A DNA stretch of 64,000 nt. It comes from Halorubrum sp. CBA1229. Its GTDB lineage: Archaea > Halobacteriota > Halobacteria > Halobacteriales > Haloferacaceae. This document shows positions 1-8,269 of this stretch, piece by piece; position 1 is the first letter of the stretch, and every line of letters begins with the position of its first letter. The stretch spans positions 2,728,001-2,792,000 of the forward strand of contig NZ_CP054585.1 in the NCBI RefSeq assembly GCF_003721435.2, written 5' to 3'. The notes under the pieces were generated by a model that saw nothing but the letters and a program-made list of their open reading frames with translations, was not told where the DNA came from and ran no database searches. A program made the translations under genes and the position numbers.

Positions 1-1
1 G

Positions 2-277
2 TCGATCGAGGTCGACGGGCCCGATCCCGAAGCGGAGGGGTTCTTTTTCGTGAAGCGGCGGGACGCGGTCGACCACGAGGCGTTCGTCACCGGCCTGCTC
101 GGACTGGTGGGGACCTCCGGTCGGCTCGTGCTCCACCACCAGTCGGGATTCGCGGTCGTTCGCCTGCCGCACGGGCGCGCGAGACAGCTTGGGCGGCTCC
201 CGTGGATCGACGCCGTCGGCGGAGTTCGGTTCGATCCGGAGCGGTTCGCGGCGTTCGCCGGCGCTCCCGTCGTCTGA
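2..277 (+). CDS. Conserved hypothetical protein, 5'-truncated by window edge
   Basis: The frame is already open at base 2 and runs to a TGA at 275-277. It gives at least 91 residues in two visible parts: an acidic stretch, then a basic and aliphatic part with the phrases RRDAVDHEAFVTGLLGLVG and WIDAVGGVRFDPERF. A GTG at base 50 could start a 75-residue protein, but the upstream codons read as normal haloarchaeal coding sequence (many Asp, Glu, Pro), so the true start probably lies before the window. No signal peptide, membrane segment or catalytic motif is visible in this part, and I do not recognise the family. Confidence is good that the frame is coding, and low for any function. Confidence 0.55.
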   Translation, partial: SIEVDGPDPEAEGFFFVKRRDAVDHEAFVTGLLGLVGTSGRLVLHHQSGFAVVRLPHGRARQLGRLPWIDAVGGVRFDPERFAAFAGAPVV

Positions 278-352
278 ACGGCGGGGACTCAATTATCAGT
301 GCGGTCACTCGCACCGACAGCGTATTTATCCCCCGCATGCAACCTTACGGAC

Positions 353-826
353 ATGACTCTTGTCGTGGTCCCGGTCCGGTTCCCGCCGTCGTCGCATTCC
401 GAGGCGACGCTGCGGGAGGCGGTCCGGGTCGCGGAGGAGCGCGGCGCCGACCTCACGGTCCTCCACGTGGACCTCTATCAGAACTCCGGCGGCGTCTCCC
501 GCAGCGACCTCAAGCGCGCCGTCGAGAACCGGATCGGCAAGGTGGACCGGGCTCGGTACGTCGTCCGGCGTGGGTTCCTCGTCGAGGAGACCATCTTGGA
601 GGAGATCGTCGCCGAGAAGGCCGACGTCGTCGTCATCGGCTCGAAGCAGGCGGGTCGCTGGCGGCGGATGGTCCAGAAGCTCCTCTCCGATCCCGACATC
701 GACGCGTTCCTCCGCAGCGAGCTCGACTGCACCGTCATCACGGTCGCGGCCGACGGCGAGACCACGAGCAACGAGGCCGAGGACGACGGGTCCGGCGCCC
801 CGCTGCCCAACGACGGCGACGACTGA
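353..826 (+). CDS. Universal stress protein (UspA) family
   Basis: A single UspA alpha/beta domain of 157 residues. It has the usual opening beta strand (TLVVVPVRFPP), then an ALREAVRVAEERGADLTVLHV-like helix and strand, the VVVIGSKQAGR turn, and the closing strand CTVITVAA. The tail is acidic and disordered. In canonical ATP-binding Usp proteins the glycine loop reads GxxGx9GS/T; here the loop is SKQAGRWRRMVQ, so ATP binding is uncertain. The ATG at 353 was chosen over an in-frame codon at 299 because the protein then begins directly with the first beta strand. An AT-rich stretch before the gene (cgtatttatcccc, near 322-334) lies at promoter distance. It stands alone, without an operon partner. 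Confidence 0.85.
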   Translation: MTLVVVPVRFPPSSHSEATLREAVRVAEERGADLTVLHVDLYQNSGGVSRSDLKRAVENRIGKVDRARYVVRRGFLVEETILEEIVAEKADVVVIGSKQAGRWRRMVQKLLSDPDIDAFLRSELDCTVITVAADGETTSNEAEDDGSGAPLPNDGDD

Positions 827-870
827 GACCGCGGTCGCGGCGGAAACGCTCTCCGTGTGCGCTCGACTCC

Positions 871-1527
871 CTACTCCGACCGCTCGGCGCTCTCCCCGTC
901 CGGACCGGCGACCGCGTACCGACGCTCGTACTCGATGACGGTGGCGACGCGGTCGGCGATCTCCCGGCCGAACTCCCGCTCGACGATATATAAGGCCAGA
1001 TCGATACCGGAGGTTACGCCGCCCGCGGTGAGCAGGTCGCCGTCGTCGACGACGCGCGCGTCAACGACCTCGGCGCCGGACTCGCGCAGTTCGTCGATCG
1101 CGCCGGCGTGGGTGACCGCGCGCCGCCCGTCGGTGACGCCGGCCTCCGCGAGCAGCATCGACCCGGTACACACCGAGGCGATGCGCGTGCCGGCCGCGTG
1201 GTGGGCGGCGAGCGCGCGGGGCACGTCCCCCTTCTGCGCCTCCGCCCACGCGCTCGCCTCCTCGTCGCGGGCGTTCCACCCGCCGCCGGGGACGACCAGC
1301 AGGTCGGGGGCCTCGCCGGCGTCCGGTCCGGGCATAGTCGCGTCCACGCCGACGCGCGTCCCGTGGCTCGCGGTCACCGACTCGCGCTCGTCGAGGGTCA
1401 CGTACCGGACGCGCCCGGCGCGGTCCCCGCCCTCGGCGGCGTAGCCCAGCGCGTAGTCGAACACCTCGTACGGGCCGATCCCGTCCAACTCGTCGAAGCC
1501 GTCGTACAGCAGCACGTCGACGTCCAT
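871..1527 (-). CDS. DJ-1/PfpI family protein (class I glutamine amidotransferase-like)
   Basis: 218 residues. It starts MDVDVLLYDGFDELDGIGPYEV, the usual N-terminus of the DJ-1/PfpI and ThiJ-like group, and carries the nucleophile elbow ASVCTGSMLLAEAG with the conserved Cys, followed by a His-containing GRRAVTHAGAID segment. Family members include isonitrile hydratases, proteases, chaperones and glyoxalases; the sequence alone does not separate these. The C-terminus (LYIVEREFGREIADRVATVIEYERR) is typical of isonitrile-hydratase-like proteins. It is convergent with the upstream UspA gene and 45 bases from the Sco1 stop codon. A gatatataagg run sits inside the coding sequence at 985-994, unusual for this codon usage. 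Confidence 0.85.
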   Translation of the reverse strand: MDVDVLLYDGFDELDGIGPYEVFDYALGYAAEGGDRAGRVRYVTLDERESVTASHGTRVGVDATMPGPDAGEAPDLLVVPGGGWNARDEEASAWAEAQKGDVPRALAAHHAAGTRIASVCTGSMLLAEAGVTDGRRAVTHAGAIDELRESGAEVVDARVVDDGDLLTAGGVTSGIDLALYIVEREFGREIADRVATVIEYERRYAVAGPDGESAERSE

Positions 1528-1572
1528 ACCGACCCGGAGGGGGGCGGAGGGCTTGTGCGTTCCCCCGACGGC

Positions 1573-2259
1573 TCACTCCTCGTCGAACGCCTCGACGACC
1601 GTCTCGATGTCGCCGGCGACGCGGTCGCGGTCGATCTGCTCGCCGCGGTACGCGCGCTCCACGATCCCGTCGGGGTTGACGAGCAGGGTGACGACGGCGT
1701 GCGTGAAGTCGTAGCCGGGGAGCCGCTCGCTCTCGGTCGTCTTCTCGAAGCCGATCCCGAGCCGGTCTTCGACGATCGCCTTCGCCCGCTCCGGGCTCTC
1801 CGGGCGGAGGTAGTGCCAGTTGCCCGCGTCGAGGTCGACGCCGATCGTCTCGGCGTTCTCGCGGAGCGCCGCCGCGTCGTCGCGTTCGGGGTCGAACGTG
1901 ATCGGGAGGAACACCGTCTCGTCGGTCAGTCCAGCGTCGGCGACGCGTCGCTGGACGCCGACCAGTCGCCGCAGGAGGATCCCGCACTCCACGGGGCAGT
2001 AGGTGAACACCCCGGTCACGATCGCGGTGCGGTTAAGCGCCTCGCTGTCGATGGTGATCCCGGCGATCGGGTCGCGCAGCTCGAACGCGGGGAGCGGCTC
2101 GCCGTACGCGGGGTACGCGAGGTCCTCGCTGTCCGCGAGCTGGTCTTCCTGCGGCCCGAGCACGACACCTTCTGGCTCGCCGCCGAGCACCGACGTGCAT
2201 CCGGCGGTCGCGCCGATCGTCGCCGCGGCGATTCCGCCGAGTACCGCTCGCCGTTGCAT
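1573..2259 (-). CDS. SCO1/SenC/PrrC family copper chaperone lipoprotein
   Basis: 228 residues. It has a Tat-like N-terminus (MQRRAVLGGIAAATIG) and a lipobox at Cys21 (ATAGCTS), so it is probably a lipoprotein outside the membrane. The copper-binding CxxxC of the Sco family is present as YCPVEC (Cys88, Cys92), with the third ligand His187 in GYDFTHAVV and a thioredoxin-like fold around them. Sco proteins deliver copper to the CuA site of terminal oxidases. I chose the ATG at 2259 rather than the codon at 2286 because it places the RR motif at the N-terminus. It lies next to the TauE-like gene and close to nosDFY and nosL, which supports a copper/oxidase maturation role. Confidence 0.9.
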   Translation of the reverse strand: MQRRAVLGGIAAATIGATAGCTSVLGGEPEGVVLGPQEDQLADSEDLAYPAYGEPLPAFELRDPIAGITIDSEALNRTAIVTGVFTYCPVECGILLRRLVGVQRRVADAGLTDETVFLPITFDPERDDAAALRENAETIGVDLDAGNWHYLRPESPERAKAIVEDRLGIGFEKTTESERLPGYDFTHAVVTLLVNPDGIVERAYRGEQIDRDRVAGDIETVVEAFDEE

Positions 2260-2331
2260 ACCCGATCCGACGGACGCCGGTCGCATAACCGGTCTGGTGC
2301 GGGCGTCGAACGCCGCACTCGGCTCGTCCCT

Positions 2332-3297
2332 TTATAAAGGCGAGTAGTACGGGATCGGCAGGTGCGGCAGCGGGACGCCGAGCGTCGCGAGCCCGTGCTG
2401 GAGCGGGATGTAGCCGAGGGCGACGAAGGCGACGCCCAGCGCCCGGTGGAGCCGCATGCGGGTCTCGACGCTCACCGACCCGAACGCGGTGCCGAAGAGG
2501 AACATCGCTGGCACGGTTCCGAGGCCCAACGCGGCGAGCGCGGCCGCGCCGCCGAGCGCGCTCCCCTGCACGAACGCGTACAGGAACGCCGGGTACAACA
2601 GGGGACACGGCAGGAGCCCGTGCGCGGCGCCGAGCCCGACGATCCGCCAGTTACCGACCCACGCGTCGACCCGGGGGACGATCCGATCCGTGACGACCCC
2701 GGAGGCGGCCTCGATCCCGGGGACCGGGATCCGCTGCAGTTCCAGTCGGAGGGCGTACCGCACGCCGATCGCGACGACGACCGCCCCGACCACGAGGCCG
2801 GTGAGCGCGTGCACGTCGTCGGCGACCGTCGTCACGGTGCGACCCGTGACGAACGCGAGGCTCCCGGCGAGGCCGAACAGGCCCCCGATCGCGGCGTAGC
2901 TCGCGGTCCGCCCGAGGTTGAACAGCGCGTGCTGGCGCACCTGTCGCACGGTGAGATCACCGCGGCCGCCGGCGCGACCGCGGCCGCCGGAGCCGCTCGC
3001 GCCGCGGTCGGCGCCGTCGCCGGCGGCGCCGTCCCGCAGTCGGTCCGCGTACGTCGAGACGAGCGGGCCGCACATGCCGATACAGTGTGCGCCGCCGAGG
3101 AGCCCCACGAGCAGGAACACGCCGAGGCTCAGCGGCTCCGCCGAGTGGATCGTCCCCGCGGGCTCACACGTCGCCGTCGCGGGGACGTGCGACGTCACGT
3201 CGAGCGAGTCGACGCCGCCCTCGAGTTCACGCATGCCGTCTCCAAGTTCACGCATGCCGTCTCCGAGTCCACGCATACCATCCCCGAACCCGCTCAT
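2332..3297 (-). CDS. Sulfite exporter TauE/SafE (DsbD/UreH-like) membrane protein
   Basis: 321 residues. It carries the membrane-embedded motif GGAHCIGMCGPLV (residues 68-80) seen in the TauE/SafE/CcoS-associated group (COG2836 type), with about six hydrophobic segments, including GLGAAHGLLPCPLLYPAFLYAF near the middle. Such proteins often sit with heavy-metal transport and cytochrome oxidase assembly genes, which fits the Sco1 gene downstream. Two oddities are seen: the first 28 residues contain three copies of a GDGMREL-like heptad, encoded by a 21-base tandem repeat at about 3226-3290, and a Gly/Arg-rich loop (DGADRGASGSGGRGRAGGRG) is inserted between membrane segments. The true start may therefore lie after the repeats. 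The TAA stop is embedded in a tttataaagg sequence. Confidence 0.8.
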   Translation of the reverse strand: MSGFGDGMRGLGDGMRELGDGMRELEGGVDSLDVTSHVPATATCEPAGTIHSAEPLSLGVFLLVGLLGGAHCIGMCGPLVSTYADRLRDGAAGDGADRGASGSGGRGRAGGRGDLTVRQVRQHALFNLGRTASYAAIGGLFGLAGSLAFVTGRTVTTVADDVHALTGLVVGAVVVAIGVRYALRLELQRIPVPGIEAASGVVTDRIVPRVDAWVGNWRIVGLGAAHGLLPCPLLYPAFLYAFVQGSALGGAAALAALGLGTVPAMFLFGTAFGSVSVETRMRLHRALGVAFVALGYIPLQHGLATLGVPLPHLPIPYYSPL

Positions 3298-3387
3298 GAT
3301 CGATCGGTCGCGCGCGGCGGCCCTAACGGATCTGGTGCGATCGACGAACGCGACGGCGGCGACGGGACGAACTGACGGCGACGCCGC

Positions 3388-3891
3388 TCACTCGAGGAGG
3401 CTGTCGACGGTCCGAACGAACCGATCGACGATCCGGTCCGGGAGCGACCCCGACACCTCGTCGAGGAGCGCCGCGGTCTGCTCGGGGCGCGCGAGCGAGA
3501 CGCGCATCGGGCTGTCGTCGGACCGCTCGACGATCCCGCTTTCGGCCAGGTTAGAGACGTGCCACGAGACGGTGCTCCGCGCGAGGTCCAGCTCGTCGGC
3601 GAGCGTCGCGGGGCGGGTCGGCCCCTCGGCGTGGAGCCGGACGAGGATCCCGCGGGCGGTCTCGCGACGGAGGAAGGCGACGGCCCGTCGCTCCCACGGG
3701 TCGAACGCCGGGTCGAAGTAGTGGGCGCGGCCGCCGATCCGCTCGACGGCGACCTCGTCGTCGCTCACGAGGCGGCGGAGATGGTACTGCGCCTGTCCGG
3801 TGGCGATGTCGAGGTCGCGGCTCACCCGGTTGAAGTGGACGCCGGGCGTGTCGCGGACGTGTCGACGGACCCGGGCTCTGGTGTCCGACAT
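3388..3891 (-). CDS. Two-domain winged-helix (ArsR/MarR-like) transcriptional regulator
   Basis: 167 residues with two helix-turn-helix units. The first is in residues 1-55 (RRHVRDTPGVHFNRVSRDLDIATGQAQYHLRRL) and the second in residues 85-130 (TARGILVRLHAEGPTRPATLADELDLARSTVSWHVSNLAESGIV). This architecture is common in haloarchaea for regulators of membrane or redox genes. A gtttaaaacg box at 3921-3930 lies 27-30 bases before the ATG, consistent with a leaderless transcript. It is divergent from a small membrane protein gene and borders the Sco1/TauE and nosDFY blocks, so it is a plausible regulator of this copper-related island; that is inference. The ligand is unknown. Confidence 0.85.
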   Translation of the reverse strand: MSDTRARVRRHVRDTPGVHFNRVSRDLDIATGQAQYHLRRLVSDDEVAVERIGGRAHYFDPAFDPWERRAVAFLRRETARGILVRLHAEGPTRPATLADELDLARSTVSWHVSNLAESGIVERSDDSPMRVSLARPEQTAALLDEVSGSLPDRIVDRFVRTVDSLLE

Positions 3892-3920
3892 GGGTGCTTA
3901 TCTCGAGCTACCGGGTCGGT

Positions 3921-3930
3921 GTTTAAAACG
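3921..3930 (-). promoter_or_regulatory. TATA box for the two-domain HTH regulator
   Basis: The sequence gtttaaaacg is centred about 34 bases upstream of the ATG at 3891 on the minus strand, so it predicts a start of transcription within a few bases of the start codon. Because the core is nearly palindromic it could also serve the divergent membrane gene. Confidence 0.5.
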
Positions 3931-4004
3931 GGCCCGCGCGTTCTATCCGCGCGGGAGCGACCGGGAGAGTATTGTTATCGCCCGCCGCAGTAGGAGTCGA
4001 GAGC

Positions 4005-4400
4005 GTGAGCCCGACCTCCGCGACCGCGGTCGCGACCGCGACCGCCACGGCGACGACTACGGTGCCCCCGACAGCGACCGCCGGCGGCTGGGGCGTCGAG
4101 GGGTCGCTGCCGCTGCTCGCCGTCGTGCTCGTCGCCGGCGTCGGAACGGGGGCCCTCTTCCTCGTGAGCCTCGCCGCGTATCGCCGTCGCCGGAGCGCGC
4201 AGTACGCCTTGATAAGCGTCGCCGTCGGCGCCCTCCTCGCCCGCTCGGTCGTGGGCGCGGGCACCATCCTCGGCGTCGTGCCGATGCCGGTCCACCACTT
4301 CCTCGAACACGGGCTGGACTTCACGATCGCCGCGCTCGTCCTCTACGCGGTGTACGCTCACGCCCCCGGGTCGGTGGGGGACGACGCGCGCTCGGATTGA
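4005..4400 (+). CDS. Small haloarchaeal membrane protein of unknown function
   Basis: About 131 residues from a GTG at 4005. A TTG at 3972 would add 11 residues; the AT-rich attgttatcg at 3971-3980 looks more like promoter, about 27 bases before the GTG. It has a low-complexity Thr/Ala N-terminus (ATATATTTVPPTAT), then three hydrophobic segments: LPLLAVVLVAGVGTGALFLVSL, ISVAVGALLARSVVGAGTILG and DFTIAALVLYAVYA. Between the last two lies MPVHHFLEHGLD with two adjacent His residues. I do not recognise a named family. Its divergent pairing with the two-domain HTH regulator is likely functional, and the His pair in a membrane context could bind a metal, but this is a guess. Confidence 0.65.
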   Translation: MSPTSATAVATATATATTTVPPTATAGGWGVEGSLPLLAVVLVAGVGTGALFLVSLAAYRRRRSAQYALISVAVGALLARSVVGAGTILGVVPMPVHHFLEHGLDFTIAALVLYAVYAHAPGSVGDDARSD

Positions 4401-4426
4401 CCGGGAAGGGGTCCCTCGCCGCGCGC

Positions 4427-5290
4427 TCAGTCCCCGATCCCCCTGCGAACGCGTTCGATCGCGGCGTCGACGCGGCGACCGAACGCGAGCGTCGCGCCCG
4501 CGACGGCGACGCCGAGGAGCGTCCAGCCGACCAGCGACCCGACCGCCAGTCCGGTGGCGACGAACCCGCCCTCCGGGGCGAAGGCGACCCCGATCACGTG
4601 CTCGAACACGAGCCCGCGGAACGCTCCGTTCGGCGCGAGCGCGATGGAGGCGGGGACCGTCGTCGGCGACGCCCCGGCCGCGAGCGACCGGAGCAGGACG
4701 AGGTCGCCGCCGAGCACGCCCCCCACCAAGGCGAGAACGCCGAGCGCGATCGCGCTGCGGCGGCTCGCGGCGAGCGCCGAGACGGCCGCCGCGAGCGACA
4801 CGTACGCCGCGCCTAAGAGGAGGACGAACGCGAGGAACCGCAGGTACAACAGCGGCGAGTCGACCCCCGAATGCGTCGCGAAGATCCCCGTGTCCGGCGC
4901 GGCGGTCAGCCAGACGACCCCCCCGATGACCGCGTACGGGACGCCGACGACGGCGACGAGCGCGACCGTCCGCGCCAGCAACACCCCCGCGACGTACTCG
5001 CCGACGCGGACCGGGTAGGTCCGGATCACCGCGAGCTCGCCGCTCGCGGCGTCGGTGAGCAGCGCGCGGTAGCCCAACACCACCGCGACGAGCGGGACTA
5101 AGGCCTCGGTCGGGAGGAGCAGGTCGACGACCGCCGGCACGAAGCCGGTCGCGCCGCCCCCGCCCGCGGCGAGGAGTCCGCCGAGGGCGACGAACAGTCC
5201 GACCGCCAACACGCCGTAGCCGGGGGTTCGGATCACCGTCGCGAGCTCGCGGCGGAACACGGTCGCGACAGCCGAGAGGCGGCCGCTCAT
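4427..5290 (-). CDS. nosY: ABC-2 type transporter permease (NosY-like)
   Basis: 287 residues with about six hydrophobic segments and the ABC-2/NosY pattern: an N-terminal cytoplasmic start (VFRRELATVIRTPGYGVLAVGLFVALG), then LPTEALVPLVAVVLGYRALLTDAASGELAVIRTYPVRVGEYVAGVLLAR, which is the typical amphipathic segment followed by a membrane helix. NosY works with NosF and NosD in maturing the copper centres of nitrous oxide reductase; related sets lacking nosZ also occur. The start codon overlaps the stop of the ATPase gene by 4 bases, giving one transcription unit nosD-nosF-nosY. The symbol rests mainly on neighbours, since the permease itself is poorly conserved. Confidence 0.8.
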   Translation of the reverse strand: MSGRLSAVATVFRRELATVIRTPGYGVLAVGLFVALGGLLAAGGGGATGFVPAVVDLLLPTEALVPLVAVVLGYRALLTDAASGELAVIRTYPVRVGEYVAGVLLARTVALVAVVGVPYAVIGGVVWLTAAPDTGIFATHSGVDSPLLYLRFLAFVLLLGAAYVSLAAAVSALAASRRSAIALGVLALVGGVLGGDLVLLRSLAAGASPTTVPASIALAPNGAFRGLVFEHVIGVAFAPEGGFVATGLAVGSLVGWTLLGVAVAGATLAFGRRVDAAIERVRRGIGD

Positions 5291-6111
5291 CGGTCGGACA
5301 CCCCCGTGACGTGGACGTCCCGCTCCGCGTCGTCGCTCTCCTCGCGCTCGCCGTCTCCCTCCGTTGGATCGCCGTCACCGCCGCCCCCGTCGCCCGCGTC
5401 TCCCTCGTCGCTCGCCCGCGCTCCGGTACTCTCAATCACGGCGCGGTAGAGCTCGCTCGCGTCGGCCACGTCGCGCTCCTCGAGGAGTCGGTCCAGCGCC
5501 CCCGCGGCGGCGACACGCCCCTGTCCCAGGATCACGACGCGGTCGGCGTGTGCGTCGACGAGGTCGAGCGCGTGCGAGGAGACGACGACCGCGGTGTCGC
5601 CGTCGGCGCGCCGGGCGGCCGCGCGGAAGGCGCGCTCGCGCATCCCGGGGTCGAGCCCGCTCGCCGGCTCGTCGAGGACCACGAGCGATGGGTCACCTAA
5701 GACCGCCTGTGCGATGCCAAGCAGGCGACGCATCCCGCCCGAGAGCGCCTCGACGCGCCTACCGCCCGCGTCGACGAGCCCGACCCGCTCCAGCGCCGCG
5801 TCGGGGTCGTCGTCGACGAGCCGCGCGTAGAACGCGAGCGTCTCGCGGGCGGTGAACCCGTCCCGAAACGGGACCCGCTGCGGGAGGTAGCCGATCGGCT
5901 TCGGGCCGGTCGCACCGGGGTACCGGACCTCGCCCGCGGTCGGCTCCGTCGCGCCGACCAGGATCCGCTGTAACGTCGATTTCCCGGAACCGTTCGGGCC
6001 GACGACGGCGGTAACGCCCGGCTCGAAGTCGATCGACACGTCGTCGAGCACTCGGACGCCGCCGTACGTCCGAGCCACCTCGGAGAGGCTCGCGACGAGG
6101 TCGTCAGGCAT
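5287..6111 (-). CDS. nosF: ABC transporter ATP-binding protein (NosF-like)
   Basis: 274 residues. Walker A is VVGPNGSGKST (about residues 37-46), the Q-loop region is IGYLPQRVPFRDGFTARE, the signature is VEALSGGMRRLLGIAQAVLG, Walker B is LVVLDEPASGLDP, and the H-loop is VVVSSHALDLV. The last 45 residues are a disordered acidic tail rich in Asp, Glu and Gly, common in haloarchaeal cytoplasmic proteins. It overlaps nosD by 8 bases upstream and nosY by 4 bases downstream, so the three are translated as a unit. NosF powers the NosY channel in copper-centre assembly. The ATP-binding protein could also belong to an ordinary ABC-2 exporter, but the adjacent NosD makes the assignment likely. Confidence 0.88.
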   Translation of the reverse strand: MPDDLVASLSEVARTYGGVRVLDDVSIDFEPGVTAVVGPNGSGKSTLQRILVGATEPTAGEVRYPGATGPKPIGYLPQRVPFRDGFTARETLAFYARLVDDDPDAALERVGLVDAGGRRVEALSGGMRRLLGIAQAVLGDPSLVVLDEPASGLDPGMRERAFRAAARRADGDTAVVVSSHALDLVDAHADRVVILGQGRVAAAGALDRLLEERDVADASELYRAVIESTGARASDEGDAGDGGGGDGDPTEGDGEREESDDAERDVHVTGVSDR

Positions 6112-8164
6112 CCGCCACCCCGCTCGTCACGGTCCGGTTCGTCGCCGCCCCGCTCGTCGCGCTCCGAGCGGTTTCGGTCGGGGATCCAGCGGCTCCGCTC
6201 CCCGCTCGCTCGTCGAATCGGGCGCGCCAGTCGGCGTGGACCGGCCCCGCGCCCGGATCGAGGGCGGCGTCGACTCTGTCGGGCGAGTACGGCTCGGTCG
6301 CCGGCGCCGGGTCGATGATGCTCCCCGAGCGCGCGCCGGGGACCGTCCCGCGGAGGCGGTCGAGGAGGGCGACCGCGGGCGACTCGCGCACGCCGACCAC
6401 GGCGACCTCGCGGTGGAGCGCGCCGTCGACTGGCGAGGTCGGGCGGTACGCGCGCTCGCCGGGCTCGTGGATCCCGACGTTCGCCCCCTCCCAGTAGTTC
6501 CCGCGGTCGCCGTCGGCCCAGACCCGGAGCGCGCCCGCCCCGGCGGCCGCGTGGTCCGCGTTGCCGACGAAGTCGTTCGCGACGACTCGGCTCGACGGGA
6601 CGACCGTGGTCGCGCGGGCCCCGAGCTCGTTGTTCGCGGCGACGTTGCGCTCGTACAGCGACCCGCGCGAGCTGGTCGAGAAGCCGAGCTCGTTGCCGAC
6701 GAGGGTGTTGTAGCCGAGGTACGCCCGGGTCCCCGACGCCTGGATCCCCGCGCTGGAGTTCCGCACGTCGTTGCCGACGATCGCGTTGCCCGAGGGTCGC
6801 GTCATCACCGTGATCCCGCCGAACAGCTCGTCCCGGAAGGCGTTGTCGGCGATCAGCGCGTCGCTCGTGTACATGAGGTGGACGCCGTAGCGGTTGTCCG
6901 CGAACGACGAGTTCCGGACGACCGAGCCGTCGGCGCGGTGGAGGTAGATCCCGTCGCGGCCGCCAGCGAACGCGCTGTCGGTCACGGTCACCCGCGACCC
7001 CATGCCGGTGACCCCCATGAACCCGTCCTGCCACTCGTCCGCCCCGTCGACGCGGAGGTCCCGGACCGCGGCGCGCGAGCCCTCCCGCAGGAGCAGACCG
7101 CTCGCGTTCGCCTCGACGGTCACGTCGTCGACGAAGAGCCCCGGCGCGCCGATCGCGCGGATCCCCGCGTCGCCGTGGCCGTACCCGAGCTGGATGTTAG
7201 TGTCCCACGCCCCGTCCTCGGGGTCGCGGTCCTCGCGCGCCGCCTCCGGGTCGCGCGTCTCGCCCCCGCTCCCGTCCACCGCGATTCCGGTGATCGCCAC
7301 GTCCGGCGCTCGCACCGTGATCACCGACCCGTTCCCGTCACCGCTGATCCGCGCGTCGTCGCCGGCGATCGTGACCGACTCGGTCACCGTCAGCGTCTCC
7401 TCGTAGGTCCCCGGCGGGACGACGACGGTCGTGTTCGGCGGCGCGGCCGCGAGCGCCGCCTCGATCGTCGGCGCGTCCTCGCCGACGACGACGGAGACCG
7501 GCCGGTCGGCGCGGCGCTCGGCGGCCGCGATCCGCTCGTCGGCCGCGTTCCACCGGTCGGGAGCCATCCCGCGCACCGCCGCCGCGGAGTCCACGTCGAA
7601 CGACCGGCTCCGGACCGCCTCCCAGTCCACCACCCGTCCGCCGTGGTCGGCGGTGAACGCTTCGGCGGCGCCCCGCTCCCGGAACGGAACGACCGTCTCC
7701 CCGGCCGGGCTCCGGGCGTCGCTCCCGACGACGTACATCGCCTCCGGCGCCGGGGTCCACTCGCCGGCCAGCTCGGCGTCGAACAGGCCGCTCTCGGTCG
7801 TCCCCGGCCGCGCGTCGTCGAACGTCTCGACGTAGGCGACGACCGGGTAGCCGAACTGCCGTTCCGTCCGGCCGTCGTCGAGCGCCGCCGCGAACGACTC
7901 GACGCCGTTGTAGCCGACGACGTACTGGAGCTGCGAGTAGAAGACCTGGGTCCGGGGGATCGTCGCCGACCCCGCCATCAGCGCGTCCGTCTCGGAGGAG
8001 AGGCCGAGCTCGACGACGTCGTCGTAGGCGACCGGCGACGGCGCGGCCGACTCCGGGTCGGCGACGAACGCCCCCGCCGTCGCGGCCGCGGCGGCGAGGA
8101 CGAGCGCCGCGACAGCGAGCCGAACCGGGAGCGACGGTTCGCCGTAGGGATCGAAACGCGTCAC
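6104..8164 (-). CDS. nosD: NosD-like right-handed beta-helix copper-maturation protein
   Basis: 686 residues. After one N-terminal membrane segment (LAVAALVLAAAAATAGAFVA) comes a region of about 220 residues resembling a NosL-type domain, then a long parallel beta-helix (CASH/PbH1 repeats: VTVTDSAFAGGRDGIYLHRADGSVVRNSSFADNRYGVHLM and similar repeats). The pattern 'APPNTTVVVPPGTYEETLTV' before the helix is typical of NosD. NosD acts outside the membrane with NosF and NosY to deliver copper or sulfur to a copper enzyme. The extra domain ahead of the helix makes this protein longer than bacterial NosD (about 400-450 residues). It is divergent from nosL with 105 bases between the starts. No nosZ or halocyanin gene is seen in the window. 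Confidence 0.88.
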   Translation of the reverse strand: MTRFDPYGEPSLPVRLAVAALVLAAAAATAGAFVADPESAAPSPVAYDDVVELGLSSETDALMAGSATIPRTQVFYSQLQYVVGYNGVESFAAALDDGRTERQFGYPVVAYVETFDDARPGTTESGLFDAELAGEWTPAPEAMYVVGSDARSPAGETVVPFRERGAAEAFTADHGGRVVDWEAVRSRSFDVDSAAAVRGMAPDRWNAADERIAAAERRADRPVSVVVGEDAPTIEAALAAAPPNTTVVVPPGTYEETLTVTESVTIAGDDARISGDGNGSVITVRAPDVAITGIAVDGSGGETRDPEAAREDRDPEDGAWDTNIQLGYGHGDAGIRAIGAPGLFVDDVTVEANASGLLLREGSRAAVRDLRVDGADEWQDGFMGVTGMGSRVTVTDSAFAGGRDGIYLHRADGSVVRNSSFADNRYGVHLMYTSDALIADNAFRDELFGGITVMTRPSGNAIVGNDVRNSSAGIQASGTRAYLGYNTLVGNELGFSTSSRGSLYERNVAANNELGARATTVVPSSRVVANDFVGNADHAAAGAGALRVWADGDRGNYWEGANVGIHEPGERAYRPTSPVDGALHREVAVVGVRESPAVALLDRLRGTVPGARSGSIIDPAPATEPYSPDRVDAALDPGAGPVHADWRARFDERAGSGAAGSPTETARSATSGAATNRTVTSGVADA

Positions 8165-8269
8165 GGTGCGGCTTCGAAGCCCCGGGGTTTAGCCGATCTG
8201 GTTCGTTCCTCGAACGACGGCTTGAATCGGTTCCGAGGGGCTAAGACGGTCGTCTTCCAACGGTTACGT

